NCBI GenBank assembly: GCA_003513845.1
Contig: DOTB01000016.1
Span: forward strand, 1 to 6,841
Reading direction: 5' to 3'
Source: Candidatus Atribacteria bacterium
GTDB lineage: Bacteria; Atribacterota; Phoenicimicrobiia; Phoenicimicrobiales; Phoenicimicrobiaceae
DNA length: 6,841 nucleotides
Shown here: piece after piece, positions 1-6,299 of the stretch
Layout of the letters: every line of letters starts with the position of its first letter
Numbering within the stretch: position 1 is the first letter of the stretch
Translations under genes and position numbers: made by a program
The notes under the pieces: model-generated
Seen by the model: the letters and a program-made list of their open reading frames with translations, nothing else
What the model was told of the DNA's origin: nothing
Database searches by the model: none

Positions 1-924
1 AAGCTTATGGAATTCGTCTCCTCTCAGGTGGCTATGGCTATAGAGCGGAAACAGAATGAAGAGGCCCTAAAGGAAAGCCAGCAGGAATTTGCCAGTCTTT
101 TTCATAGTAGTCCAGAAGCCCTGGTCTATCTGGATGAAAATAGCAATATCTTAAACATAAATCCCCGCTTCACCGAACTATTCGGCTATACTTTAGAAGA
201 AGTAAAGGGCAGAAATCTTGATGATGGGATGATTCATCCCCCGGATAAGATGGAAGAAGGGAAGAGGTTGACTAAGAAATCATTAAAAGGCTATTTCTAT
301 TTCGAGACGATTAGAAAGAAGAAAGATGGGACTCTATTCCCCGTAGCCATTTCTGGCTCCCGGGTTATAATCGATGGCCAACTTAAAGGACTGATAGGGA
401 TATTTCAAGATATCACTGAACGTAAGAAGATGGAAGAAGAATTAGAAAGATTAGCCCATTATGATGTCCTTACCGGCTGTTATCGCAGGGGATATGGTCT
501 AATCCTCTTGGAACAGCAGATCAAAACTGCTAAACGAAAGAAGACCCCTATTCTTTTACTCTATCTTGATATAGATGATTTTAAATATATTAATGATACC
601 TTCGGACATCAAGAAGGAGATAAGGTCTTAAAGGAAGCAGCTAAACTCTTTAAATCTACCCTAAGAGAGGTAGATATCATCTGCCGTCTGGGCGGAGATG
701 AATTCCTGCTTATCTTCCCGGAGAGTTCCATAAATAATGCCCCTCTGATTAGAGAAAGGTTAGATAAAAATTTAGAGAAATTAAACCAGAAACTAAAGAA
801 ACCCTATAAGATAGATTTTAGTATTGGTCTTTCTTGTTATGACCCGGTTAATCCTTCATCAATAGATGAATTAATCCGCATAGCTGATGAGATGATGTAC
901 AAGGAGAAGAAAAAGAAAAAATAA
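1..924 (+). CDS. GAF(partial)-PAS-GGDEF diguanylate cyclase, 5'-truncated by the window edge
   Basis: Predicted diguanylate cyclase, making cyclic di-GMP from two GTP. The frame is open to base 1. The first in-frame ATG (base 7) is probably internal: it has no ribosome binding site, and the residues after it (FVSSQVAMAIERKQNEEAL) look like the last helix of a GAF domain, so the gene should begin upstream. Numbering from that ATG, a PAS domain spans about 22-140 (ending in a PAC-like GIFQDITERKK), then a short linker helix, then a GGDEF domain at about 148-301. The GGDEF domain has the DVLTG motif (153-157), the metal-binding DIDDFKYIND segment (188-197) and an intact GGDEF signature (229-233). 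R220-E-V-D223, five residues before GGDEF, is a canonical RxxD inhibitory site, implying product feedback. No EAL domain follows. The C-terminus is a run of lysines ending just after the usual MY-K motif, slightly shorter than typical, and the stop codon abuts a palindrome. PAS/GAF ligands cannot be told from sequence. Confidence 0.93.
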   Translation, partial: KLMEFVSSQVAMAIERKQNEEALKESQQEFASLFHSSPEALVYLDENSNILNINPRFTELFGYTLEEVKGRNLDDGMIHPPDKMEEGKRLTKKSLKGYFYFETIRKKKDGTLFPVAISGSRVIIDGQLKGLIGIFQDITERKKMEEELERLAHYDVLTGCYRRGYGLILLEQQIKTAKRKKTPILLLYLDIDDFKYINDTFGHQEGDKVLKEAAKLFKSTLREVDIICRLGGDEFLLIFPESSINNAPLIRERLDKNLEKLNQKLKKPYKIDFSIGLSCYDPVNPSSIDELIRIADEMMYKEKKKKK

Positions 925-943
925 AAGTGACGAGGGTACTTTT
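923..943. repeat. Short palindrome (AAAAGT...ACTTTT) at the cyclase stop codon and lysE break
   Basis: Arms AAAAGT-(G)-AC and GT-ACTTTT pair over 8 bp with one bulged G and a GAGG loop. The left arm begins inside the TAA of the cyclase gene. The lysE remnant on the other strand stops matching its family about 5 nt beyond the right arm. Read on the minus strand the hairpin is followed by a T-rich run (complement of the A-rich cyclase 3' end), so it could terminate minus-strand transcription. On the plus strand there is no T tract. Its outer AAAAGT/ACTTTT ends are the same as those of the 39-nt palindrome at 6426-6464. It may be a degenerate REP-like repeat or simply a terminator. Confidence 0.5.
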
Positions 944-947
944 CAAA

Positions 948-1175
948 CCACATAATGGGTTCCATAGAGGGAACAGCTGTAAAAAGTAGATTAGAAAAAA
1001 ATCCGCAAAGTAACAACAGTAAGAAAAACCCGGTTACAATTCCATAAATATAATTCATAGTTTTTTTAATTCCAAAATTAATACTCATAGAAGCACTGCT
1101 AAGGTTGTTTGGTCCTGGAGTGAAGGTGGTAATCAAAACAAAGGGAATCAAAACGTCAAAGTCAATTAAGTCCAT
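948..1175 (-). pseudogene. LysE/RhtB-family exporter, 5' remnant (about 75 codons)
   Basis: This is the N-terminal third of a LysE/RhtB-type amino-acid exporter, a family of about 200-residue inner-membrane proteins with five to six helices. The start ATG at 1175 is preceded by AAGGA 10 nt upstream. The first 75 codons are normal: MDLIDFDVLIPFVLITTFTPGPNN carries the hallmark TPGPNN (residues 19-24) after the first helix, then NFGIKKTMNYIYGIVTGF, then a second hydrophobic helix ending ...VPSMEPIM. The family then expects a WxGAAYLxxL-like segment. Instead the frame runs into the palindrome at 923-943 and the antisense of the cyclase gene, giving a meaningless phenylalanine-rich tail to a chance stop at 837. 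The missing two-thirds is not elsewhere in this window. A possible minus-strand promoter remains (TTTACA at 1236-1241, 18 nt, TAAAAT at 1212-1217). The conserved codons and intact ribosome site suggest a recent break. The product cannot be a working exporter. Confidence 0.8.
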
Positions 1176-1272
1176 TTCTATTTCTTCCTTGAATATTTAT
1201 TTTAAATTATAATTTTAGGGCTAATTCAAGCAGAATGTAAAATTTTTATCAATTTATAATAAAAAAGTTTTA

Positions 1273-1312
1273 TTGTCAAGAAATTTGCATAAACTGTAAA
1301 ATCTGATATGAT
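1273..1312 (+). promoter_or_regulatory. Candidate promoter(s) for the ketopantoate-reductase-like gene
   Basis: The gap 1176-1405 is very A+T-rich. It holds TTGTCA (1273-1278), 18 nt, TAAAAT (1297-1302), each 5/6 to the sigma-70 consensus. An overlapping alternative is TTGCAT (1285-1290), 16 nt, TATGAT (1307-1312). Either would give a leader of roughly 90 nt before the ATG at 1406. In such A+T-rich sequence chance matches are common, so this is tentative. Confidence 0.4.
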
Positions 1313-1405
1313 AAAAAAAATTTAAGGATGACTAAATTTAATATAATTTAACCTGATAGTGGGGGGAATTAAAATTAATTTAAAAATAAGGAGAAATGGT
1401 AATGT

Positions 1406-2353
1406 ATGAATAAAATAATTAAAAGTGTATGTATATACGGTATCGGAGGTGTCGGTGGATATTTTGGGGGAAGAATAGCCCATAAAGTTTGTAAAGGTAA
1501 TTGTGCTATACAGGTTTATTTTATTGGCCGAGGTGAACATTTAAAAGCTGTTCAGCAATACGGGCTAAATCTGATTACCGATAAAGAGGAATTTCTTTGC
1601 TTCCCTAATATTGCTACAGATAATATAAGACATATTCCTGCCCCAGATTTATATTTACTTTGCGTCAAAGGGTATGACTTAGATGATGCTGTGTCATCAA
1701 TTTCGAAAAATATATCCGCTGATACCATAATCCTTCCCCTGCTTAACGGCGTAGATATCTATGAACGCATAAGGAAGAATTTACAAAAAGCGATAATTAC
1801 CCCAGCAAGCGTCTATGTTTCTTCCAGCATTGAAAAACCCGGAACAGTTAGACAAAGAGGTCCAGAAGGACATATTGTATTTGGCAAAGACCCAAAACAC
1901 TTAAATTATGATTATGAGTATCTTATCGAATTCTTTAATGAAATGGGGATTAGCCATACCTGGTATGATAATCCTTATCCGGCAATATGGGAAAAGTATA
2001 TATTTATTACTGCCTTTAGTTTAATGACTGCTTATTCGGGGAAGACAATTGGGGGGGTACTCTCTGATGATAAGTTGAAGAAGATGACGGAAAATATTAT
2101 GAAAGAAGTTGTTTTAATTGGAAAAGCAAAAAATATAGATTTCGAGCCAGATATAATAGAGAAAACTCTACAAAAAGCTAAAGGATTTCCCTACGAAACT
2201 AAGACCTCTTTTCAGAGAGATTTTGAAAAAGGGAATAACAGGCATGAAGGAGATATATTCGGAGGAACTTTAATCCGTTTGGCGAAAGAATACAAAATCT
2301 TAATTCCTACAATTACAGAGGTATATGGAGAGCTAATGTCAATGTCACGATAA
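1406..2353 (+). CDS. Ketopantoate reductase (ApbA/PanE)-family NAD(P)-dependent dehydrogenase
   Basis: This is a cytosolic two-domain dehydrogenase of the 2-dehydropantoate 2-reductase family. The classical member reduces ketopantoate to pantoate with NADPH in pantothenate/CoA synthesis. Its 315 residues are normal for the family. The N-terminal Rossmann fold shows GIGGVG (12-17, GxGxxG). VKGYD supplies K88, and LLNGVD supplies N114 (E. coli N98 equivalent). The C-terminal helical domain has the WEK motif with K197 (catalytic K176 equivalent), S268 and E281 (S244 and E256 equivalents). The residues lining up with the E. coli pantoate-binding N180 and N184 read I201 and S205, so the substrate may differ and I give no panE symbol. 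An AAGGAG lies 12 nt before the ATG; an in-frame TAA just upstream (1400-1402) fixes this start. Neighbours include no other pantothenate gene (panB, panC, panD). Confidence 0.88.
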   Translation: MNKIIKSVCIYGIGGVGGYFGGRIAHKVCKGNCAIQVYFIGRGEHLKAVQQYGLNLITDKEEFLCFPNIATDNIRHIPAPDLYLLCVKGYDLDDAVSSISKNISADTIILPLLNGVDIYERIRKNLQKAIITPASVYVSSSIEKPGTVRQRGPEGHIVFGKDPKHLNYDYEYLIEFFNEMGISHTWYDNPYPAIWEKYIFITAFSLMTAYSGKTIGGVLSDDKLKKMTENIMKEVVLIGKAKNIDFEPDIIEKTLQKAKGFPYETKTSFQRDFEKGNNRHEGDIFGGTLIRLAKEYKILIPTITEVYGELMSMSR

Positions 2354-2411
2354 AATTTTAATTAGTGCTTCTTGCTTAGGGAGCGGTAACTTCATTAGGA
2401 GGAAGAAATAA

Positions 2412-2825
2412 ATGTTGAAAGAATTAATTCAGGATGGGTATGGCATTAAAGAAGATTTAAATTGTGCGGAAACTATTTTGTATGGTGCTAATCAGGTTTA
2501 TCATCTTAATTTAAGTTCAGATTCTCTAAGACTGGCAGCTGCCTTTGGTGGGGGCATGGCTATTGAAAGTGTCTGTGGTGTATTGACGGCATCGCTTATG
2601 GTTTTAGGGAAGCTTTTTGTTCCAGATATTGCTCATAAACATCCTGAAATTAAAGAATTAAGTAAAGAATTATTTAATGCTTTTGAAAAAGAGATGGGCG
2701 ATATCCTATGTAAACCTTTAAAAGATAATTACCGCACAGAAGAGAAAAAATGTAGAGATGTGATTTTGAAAGCGGCGGAAATTTTAGATAAGATAGTGGC
2801 AAGAGAATTAAAAAGATTGTCATAA
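2412..2825 (+). CDS. C_GCAxxG_C_C-family cysteine protein
   Basis: This 137-residue soluble protein is of the family named for its conserved cysteine pattern (C_GCAxxG_C_C family), found mostly in anaerobes and presumed redox- or metal-linked; its biochemical role is not established. The pattern is visible here: C18 in LNCAE, then AAAFGGGM (42-49) leading into ESVCGVLTASLMVLG with C55, then C100 in DILCKPL and C114 in KKCRDVI. Length and spacing fit the family; GGGMAIESVCG replaces the more usual GGGMgxxGxxCG, so the family-name motif is only partly matched. It has no signal peptide or membrane helix. The start is well supported by AGGAGG (2397-2402), 9 nt before the ATG. The gene follows the dehydrogenase after 58 nt with no clear terminator between them, so co-transcription is plausible. 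Confidence 0.83.
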   Translation: MLKELIQDGYGIKEDLNCAETILYGANQVYHLNLSSDSLRLAAAFGGGMAIESVCGVLTASLMVLGKLFVPDIAHKHPEIKELSKELFNAFEKEMGDILCKPLKDNYRTEEKKCRDVILKAAEILDKIVARELKRLS

Positions 2826-2831
2826 GAACCG

Positions 2832-2863
2832 TTGACAATTTGAAAAGAATAGCAAGTTAGTAT
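2832..2863 (+). promoter_or_regulatory. Possible promoter before the DUF3795 gene
   Basis: A perfect TTGACA (2832-2837) starts 7 nt after the preceding stop codon. The best -10-like hexamer is TAGTAT (2858-2863), 4/6, at a long 20-nt spacing. The perfect -35 box is notable but the spacing is poor. Confidence 0.3.
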
Positions 2864-2888
2864 AGAATATAAAAAAGGAGTGATAATT

Positions 2889-3232
2889 ATGGATAAGATG
2901 ATTGCCTTTTGTGGATTGATCTGTACCGAGTGCCCGGCTTTTATAGCTACTCAGAAAAATGATGATATAGAAAGAAAAAAGTGGCAGAACTTTGGTCTAA
3001 AGAATTCAACAGTGAGATAAAACCAGAGGATATTAACTGTGATGGTTTTTTGGAAAAGTCTGGTCGACTTTTTAATTATTGCCAAGTATGTGAAATAAGA
3101 AAGTGTGGGCAGGAGAAGGAAGTTAAAAATTGTGCTTATTGTGACGATTATGCCTGCGAAAAACTAACTAAGTTTTTTAATATGGCTCCCGAGGCCAAAA
3201 CTACTCTGGCAGAAATCAGAAAAAATCTTTAG
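2889..3232 (+). pseudogene. DUF3795 cysteine-rich protein, frame interrupted at an A AAA AAG heptamer
   Basis: DUF3795 proteins are small, cysteine-rich and probably metal-binding, of unknown function. Here the coding sequence lies in two frames. The first part starts at ATG 2889, with AAGGAG at 2875-2880 (8 nt spacing), and reads MDKMIAFCGLICTECPAFIA, TQKNDDIERKK. It then leaves the family and stops at 3018-3020 after 43 codons. The family resumes in the -1 frame from base 2981 (VAELWSKEFN...), continuing through CQVCEIRKC, NCAYC and YACEKL to the stop at 3230-3232. Joined, the two parts give about 114 residues, a normal length. The GTG at 2981 has no ribosome site, so a separate downstream gene is unlikely. 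The usual DINCDGC motif reads INCDGF, so one expected cysteine is also lost, which favours decay. The alternatives are programmed -1 frameshifting or a one-base sequencing error in the A run. Confidence 0.82.
2975..2981 (+). other. In-phase A AAA AAG slippery heptamer at the frame junction
   Basis: Codons of the upstream frame read AGA AAA AAG, so the heptamer is in the X XXY YYZ phase used in bacterial -1 frameshifting such as dnaX and some insertion sequences. Slipping back one base makes GTG at 2981 the next codon, exactly the frame in which the DUF3795 homology continues. There is no convincing upstream Shine-Dalgarno-like stimulator. Downstream there is only a weak CTTT/AAAG hairpin around 2990-3002. 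Confidence 0.5.
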
Positions 3233-3252
3233 AAAAAAGAAGTATTTTTTCT
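3231..3252 (+). terminator. A+T-rich hairpin after the DUF3795 frame
   Basis: AGAAAAAA and TTTTTTCT form a perfect 8-bp stem with loop GAAGTA, beginning in the TAG stop codon. Only one G-C pair is present, so it would be a weak terminator or pause. It separates the DUF3795 gene from the radical SAM gene. Confidence 0.3.
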
Positions 3253-3286
3253 TACAATAGCAAATGATATTTATAAGGAGAGTTTT

Positions 3287-4768
3287 ATGAAAATACTTCT
3301 TGTTTACCCAGAATATCCCGAGACCTTCTGGAGTTTTAAATATGCCTTAAAGTTTATCTCTAAAAAAGCGAGTCTGCCGCCTTTGGGTCTGTTAACTGTT
3401 GCTGCCCTACTTCCTAAAGAGTGGGAGAAAAAACTGGTAGATATGACAGTAACAGTGTTAAGTGATAAAGACATAAAGTGGGCTGATTATGTATTTATTA
3501 GTGCGATGACTATTCAAAAGGAATCGGTGAAGAAGATAATTGCTCAATGTAAAAGGTTGGGAGCTAAGATTGTTGCCGGTGGTCCCCTCTTTACTTCAGG
3601 ATACGAAGATTTTGAGAATGATGTAGATTATTTTATCCTCAATGAAGCTGAAATTACCCTTCCTCTATTTTTAAAAGGTTTAAAAAGCGGGCACCCTAAA
3701 CACATTTATACCTCAAATCAGTGGGCAGACATAAAAAAGACCCCTATCCCCCTTTGGGAATTAGCTGATATGAATAAATATGCTACTATGTGTATCCAAT
3801 ATTCTCGAGGGTGTCCCTTCAATTGTGATTTTTGTGATGTTACTTTACTTTTTGGGCATAAGATGAGACTAAAAACTAAAGGCCAAATATTAGCAGAATT
3901 AGAGAGTCTTTATTTACAGGGATGGAGGGGTGGAGTATCTATTGTTGATGATAACTTTATTGGGAATAAGAGAGAGTTGAAAGAAGAAATTCTACCTGCA
4001 ATGATTGATTGGATGAAAAAACGGCAGTATCCTTTCTCCTTCACTACTCAGGTTTCGATAAATCTTTCTGATGATGAGGAACTGATGCGTTTGATGGTCC
4101 AGGCAAGATTTGGTTCAGTATTTGTAGGAATTGAGACTCCTAATGAAGAGAGTTTAGCTGAATGCAATAAATTACAAAATAAAAATCGTAATCTAATAGC
4201 TTGTGTTAAAAAGATTCAAAAGTTTGGTTTAATAGTTAATGGAGGATTTATTATTGGTTTTGATAGTGACCCACCTTCCATTTTTGAAAGTATGGTTGAA
4301 TTTGTTCAAAAAAGTGGGATAGTCAGCGCTATGGTAGGGCTATTAAACGCTCCTCGTGGTACCAAACTCTACCAGAAACTTGTCAAGGAAAATAGATTGA
4401 TTCGAGAGGCTTCTGGTGACAACACCGATTTTTCCATTAATTTTATTCCCGAAATGAACTATAAAACGCTTATTGACGGCTATAAAAAAGTATTAAGTAC
4501 AATTTATTCTCCTAAATATTACTATAAACGTATTCAGACTCTTTTAGAAAATTTTAAACCTTTGCAAAAACAGAAATATCAATTTCATCTTTATTATATT
4601 ACCGGATTTCTTAAGTCTATCTGGCATCTGGGTATAGTAGGGAAGGAAAGAACTTATTATTGGAAACTTTTTTTCTGGTCCTTATTTCGGCGTCCACATC
4701 TCCTCCCTATGGCTATAACCTATGCTGTCTATGGATTTCATTTTCGCAAGATTATTAAAAATTATTAA
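3287..4768 (+). CDS. B12-binding-type radical SAM protein with DUF4070 C-terminus
   Basis: This is a class B-like radical SAM enzyme: an N-terminal cobalamin-binding-type fold (about 1-140, MKILLVYPEYPETFW..., PPLGLLTVAALLP at 31-43, AGGPLFT at 97-103, VDYFILNEAE at 113-122), then the radical SAM core (about 165-370). The core carries RGCPFNCDFCD with C176, C180 and C183 (CxxxCxxC) for the 4Fe-4S cluster, and GIETPNEESL (281-290) after a VFV strand. The N-domain has no DxHxxG, which is common in this class. The C-terminal part (about 395-493, YYYKRIQTLLENFKP then an amphipathic tail) matches DUF4070, the architecture shared with the hopanoid C-3 methylase HpnR. Family members are typically methyltransferases on unactivated carbon, but the substrate cannot be assigned: no hopanoid or natural-product genes are nearby. 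The start is supported by AAGGAG (3275-3280), 6 nt upstream. The 85-nt gap after the gene is A+T-only-like sequence without a good terminator. Confidence 0.88.
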   Translation: MKILLVYPEYPETFWSFKYALKFISKKASLPPLGLLTVAALLPKEWEKKLVDMTVTVLSDKDIKWADYVFISAMTIQKESVKKIIAQCKRLGAKIVAGGPLFTSGYEDFENDVDYFILNEAEITLPLFLKGLKSGHPKHIYTSNQWADIKKTPIPLWELADMNKYATMCIQYSRGCPFNCDFCDVTLLFGHKMRLKTKGQILAELESLYLQGWRGGVSIVDDNFIGNKRELKEEILPAMIDWMKKRQYPFSFTTQVSINLSDDEELMRLMVQARFGSVFVGIETPNEESLAECNKLQNKNRNLIACVKKIQKFGLIVNGGFIIGFDSDPPSIFESMVEFVQKSGIVSAMVGLLNAPRGTKLYQKLVKENRLIREASGDNTDFSINFIPEMNYKTLIDGYKKVLSTIYSPKYYYKRIQTLLENFKPLQKQKYQFHLYYITGFLKSIWHLGIVGKERTYYWKLFFWSLFRRPHLLPMAITYAVYGFHFRKIIKNY

Positions 4769-4853
4769 AATACATTATTATTAAAACACAAAAAATTTTT
4801 TAATTTTGTTTTTTTAAAATTATGCTCTATTAAGATAAAAGAAAGTGAAAATT

Positions 4854-5333
4854 ATGGGTTTGGTTGCGGTGAGTCAAAAAGAAAGCGTATTAAGAATAAC
4901 ATTTTATTTGTTAGTCACATCTTTTGTTTTAGCAATAGGGGTAATTTTTATTCCTGTATTTAGGGTGATTTTTAATAGTATTTTTATGATAACTATTTCA
5001 GCAATTCTGATTGTACTCAGCAGTATATTAATTGGTTTAACTTTGGTGCAAAAAGTAGAGAGAAAACTGAAAAAGTTTTTAATACTGACTGGTGCCTCCA
5101 CCGCAGGATTCTTTATCTGTGTCTTATTACACAATATATTTTATGCTTTAAGTCTGGTTACTAGTCATATAACTATATTAAGCTACTTGATGAAAGCTTT
5201 CGAAGTAATATTTTTCCTTGTAGCTATATTTGCCTGCCCCATAGGATTTTTGGTCGGTGTAATAGGAAGTGTAGTTCTGTTAATTAAAGAAAGGAAGAGC
5301 AAAGAAAGGGCAGTAGATCAAGTGGTAAAATAG
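4854..5333 (+). CDS. Unrecognised four-helix membrane protein
   Basis: I do not recognise a named family. The product, about 159 residues, is strongly hydrophobic, with four likely helices at roughly 14-35, 39-65, 75-101 and 116-144, a basic loop (QKVERKLKKF) between helices 2 and 3, and a charged C-terminal tail (IKERKSKERAVDQ). Helix 3 carries LTGASTAGFFICVLLHNIFYAL, which looks like a conserved core because of its small residues and the LLHN motif. I chose ATG 4854; an in-frame GTG at 4845 would add three residues, and neither has a strong ribosome site (GAAAGTGA precedes the ATG). The gene faces sdpI, its stop only 2 nt from the sdpI stop, sharing a hairpin. No enzymatic motif is seen. 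A transport, sensing or stress role would be a guess. Confidence 0.7.
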   Translation: MGLVAVSQKESVLRITFYLLVTSFVLAIGVIFIPVFRVIFNSIFMITISAILIVLSSILIGLTLVQKVERKLKKFLILTGASTAGFFICVLLHNIFYALSLVTSHITILSYLMKAFEVIFFLVAIFACPIGFLVGVIGSVVLLIKERKSKERAVDQVVK

Positions 5334-5353
5334 ATTCAACCATGAATTTTTTT
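5327..5353. terminator. Shared terminator hairpin between convergent genes
   Basis: AGATTCA (5332-5338) pairs with TGAATTT (5343-5349), including one G-T wobble, around an ACCA loop. Flanking A's and T's extend the stem after one mismatch, and a run of seven T's occurs at 5347-5353. The hairpin contains both stop codons (TAG 5331-5333 on plus, TGA at 5336-5338 on minus). It fits a terminator best on the plus strand; on the minus strand the trailing sequence is only moderately T-rich. Confidence 0.45.
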
Positions 5354-5974
5354 ATATTCTAAATATGAGTAAATACAAGTATAGATAAGAAAGACAAAGA
5401 TAGAAGATATTGCCAGGATAAAACTATAGGGTTTATTGATAATCCCAGAGATAATAAAGATAAGCCCGGATAGAATAAAAGCAAAACCTCCCATGCGATG
5501 AGTCTTCCTCCACACCGTTTCATCAGCCAGAGTCCAGGGAATTTTTATTCCAAAGGTATAGTTTGGCCTGATTTGTCCCATATAATTTCCGATAACTATA
5601 AATAATATTCCGATTCCAATAGGGATAATTCTGGCTACACTAATATGATGACCCAGGGCAGAGAAAATAGCTACCCAGTGAATCATTATAAAAAATGGTA
5701 CCAGTATATTCATTAATATTTCATAGGCTTTCTTGTGTTTTTTGTAAGATTCTCTTCTTGGATCTATATTTGGAACATATATCATTAATAGATAGATGCC
5801 CAGGGGGAGAAGAGCAGTAAACCAGACGAAACTCTTACTTCTATAAGAATCGATTTCTCCTCTTATGTTCCAATGGCTAGGGATTTTTTCTGGCAAGTTA
5901 GAATAGATAAAAAAAGTAGCAACTATAGATATAAGGATTAAAATTATCATTCCTTTATGAATTTTGAAGGTCAT
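5336..5974 (-). CDS. sdpI: SdpI-family membrane protein (DUF1648 + SdpI domain)
   Basis: This polytopic inner-membrane protein is related to B. subtilis SdpI, which gives immunity to the SdpC killing peptide and, when bound to toxin, draws the repressor SdpR to the membrane. Its 212 residues show about six helices (near 9-25, 50-67, 88-107, 115-131, 165-180, 184-204). The N-terminal DUF1648 signature LPEKIPSHWNIRGEID (27-42) is present. The SdpI signature follows at 129-163: GNYMGQIRPN, then FGIKIPWTLADETVW and KTHRMGG. The ATG overlaps the sdpR stop by 4 nt (ATGA), with AAGGAG 6 nt upstream, so the two genes are translationally coupled. No sdpABC-like toxin genes are in the window, so it may protect against foreign peptides or act in envelope stress rather than self-immunity. 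The symbol reflects family and operon structure, not proven function. Confidence 0.88.
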   Translation of the reverse strand: MTFKIHKGMIILILISIVATFFIYSNLPEKIPSHWNIRGEIDSYRSKSFVWFTALLPLGIYLLMIYVPNIDPRRESYKKHKKAYEILMNILVPFFIMIHWVAIFSALGHHISVARIIPIGIGILFIVIGNYMGQIRPNYTFGIKIPWTLADETVWRKTHRMGGFAFILSGLIFIISGIINKPYSFILAISSIFVFLIYTCIYSYLEYKKIHG

Positions 5975-6246
5975 TTTAGTTCTCCTTTTTCCTTGAAATT
6001 ATAGAACCATTTAATTAGTTCCTGAAGGGCAGTGGTATTTATTGAATATAGAATATTCTGTCCTTGCTTTTCTCCTAAAACTAAATCACAATTCTTTAAT
6101 AAGTTGAGATGATGGCTGATAGATGGTTTGCTGATTTTAAAATGGTCAGAGATCTCTCCGGCAGTCATATCTTTTTCCGCCAATAGTTCCAATATTTTAC
6201 GGCGAGTCGGGTCGGAAAGGGCTTTAAAGACACTATTAATATTCAC
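5971..6246 (-). CDS. sdpR: ArsR-family repressor SdpR-like
   Basis: This 91-residue winged-helix transcription repressor is predicted to control its own operon. It has the ArsR opening VFKALSDPTRRKILELL (6-22), the SdpR-typical DMTAGEISDHF (26-36), recognition helix SKPSISHHLNLLK (39-51), and wing GEKQGQNILYSIN (58-70) followed by a dimerisation helix. No metal-binding CxC motif is present; the only cysteine is C53. That agrees with SdpR, which responds to the membrane partner rather than to metal. The start is GTG at 6246, preceded by GGAG and AGGA, and matches where B. subtilis SdpR begins. It overlaps sdpI by 4 nt. A promoter and a TTAGATA operator lie directly upstream, supporting autoregulation. 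Confidence 0.92.
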   Translation of the reverse strand: MNINSVFKALSDPTRRKILELLAEKDMTAGEISDHFKISKPSISHHLNLLKNCDLVLGEKQGQNILYSINTTALQELIKWFYNFKEKGELK

Positions 6247-6265
6247 TATCCTCTCCAGGATTCTA

Positions 6266-6299
6266 TATATTTAGATAATTAGATAAATATCTAAATATA
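6266..6299. promoter_or_regulatory. Predicted SdpR operator, three TTAGATA half-sites
   Basis: Two 12-nt arms, TATATTTAGATA (6266-6277) and TATCTAAATATA (6288-6299), are perfect inverted repeats around a 10-nt centre. That centre itself contains a second direct TTAGATA (6279-6285), which also forms a perfect 7-2-7 palindrome with the right arm (6279-6294). The half-sites are spaced 8 nt apart. The block begins right at the -10 box and covers the predicted transcription start, the usual place for an ArsR-type repressor site. That SdpR binds it is an inference. Confidence 0.7.

Noticed and set aside
837..947. Continuation of the LysE-like frame as a real C-terminus
   Set aside because: The phenylalanine-rich tail is the antisense of the cyclase 3' end and matches nothing expected of the exporter family.
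1322..1540. Minus-strand open frame of 72 codons
   Set aside because: It lies opposite the promoter region and start of the dehydrogenase gene, has low-complexity composition and no recognisable motif.
2981..3232. Independent gene starting at GTG 2981
   Set aside because: There is no ribosome site, and the missing N-terminal part of the same family lies directly upstream in the other frame.
4769..4853. Terminator or regulatory RNA after the radical SAM gene
   Set aside because: The sequence is almost all A and T with only a weak 5-bp stem (CAAAA/TTTTG), not distinguishable from composition.
4904..5134. Minus-strand open frame of 76 codons
   Set aside because: It is antisense to the membrane-protein gene, and its isoleucine/lysine-rich product is what A+T-rich antisense DNA gives by chance.
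6271..6294. Start of a CRISPR-like or tandem repeat array
   Set aside because: There are only three 7-nt copies, one inverted, centred on a promoter; a repressor operator explains them better.
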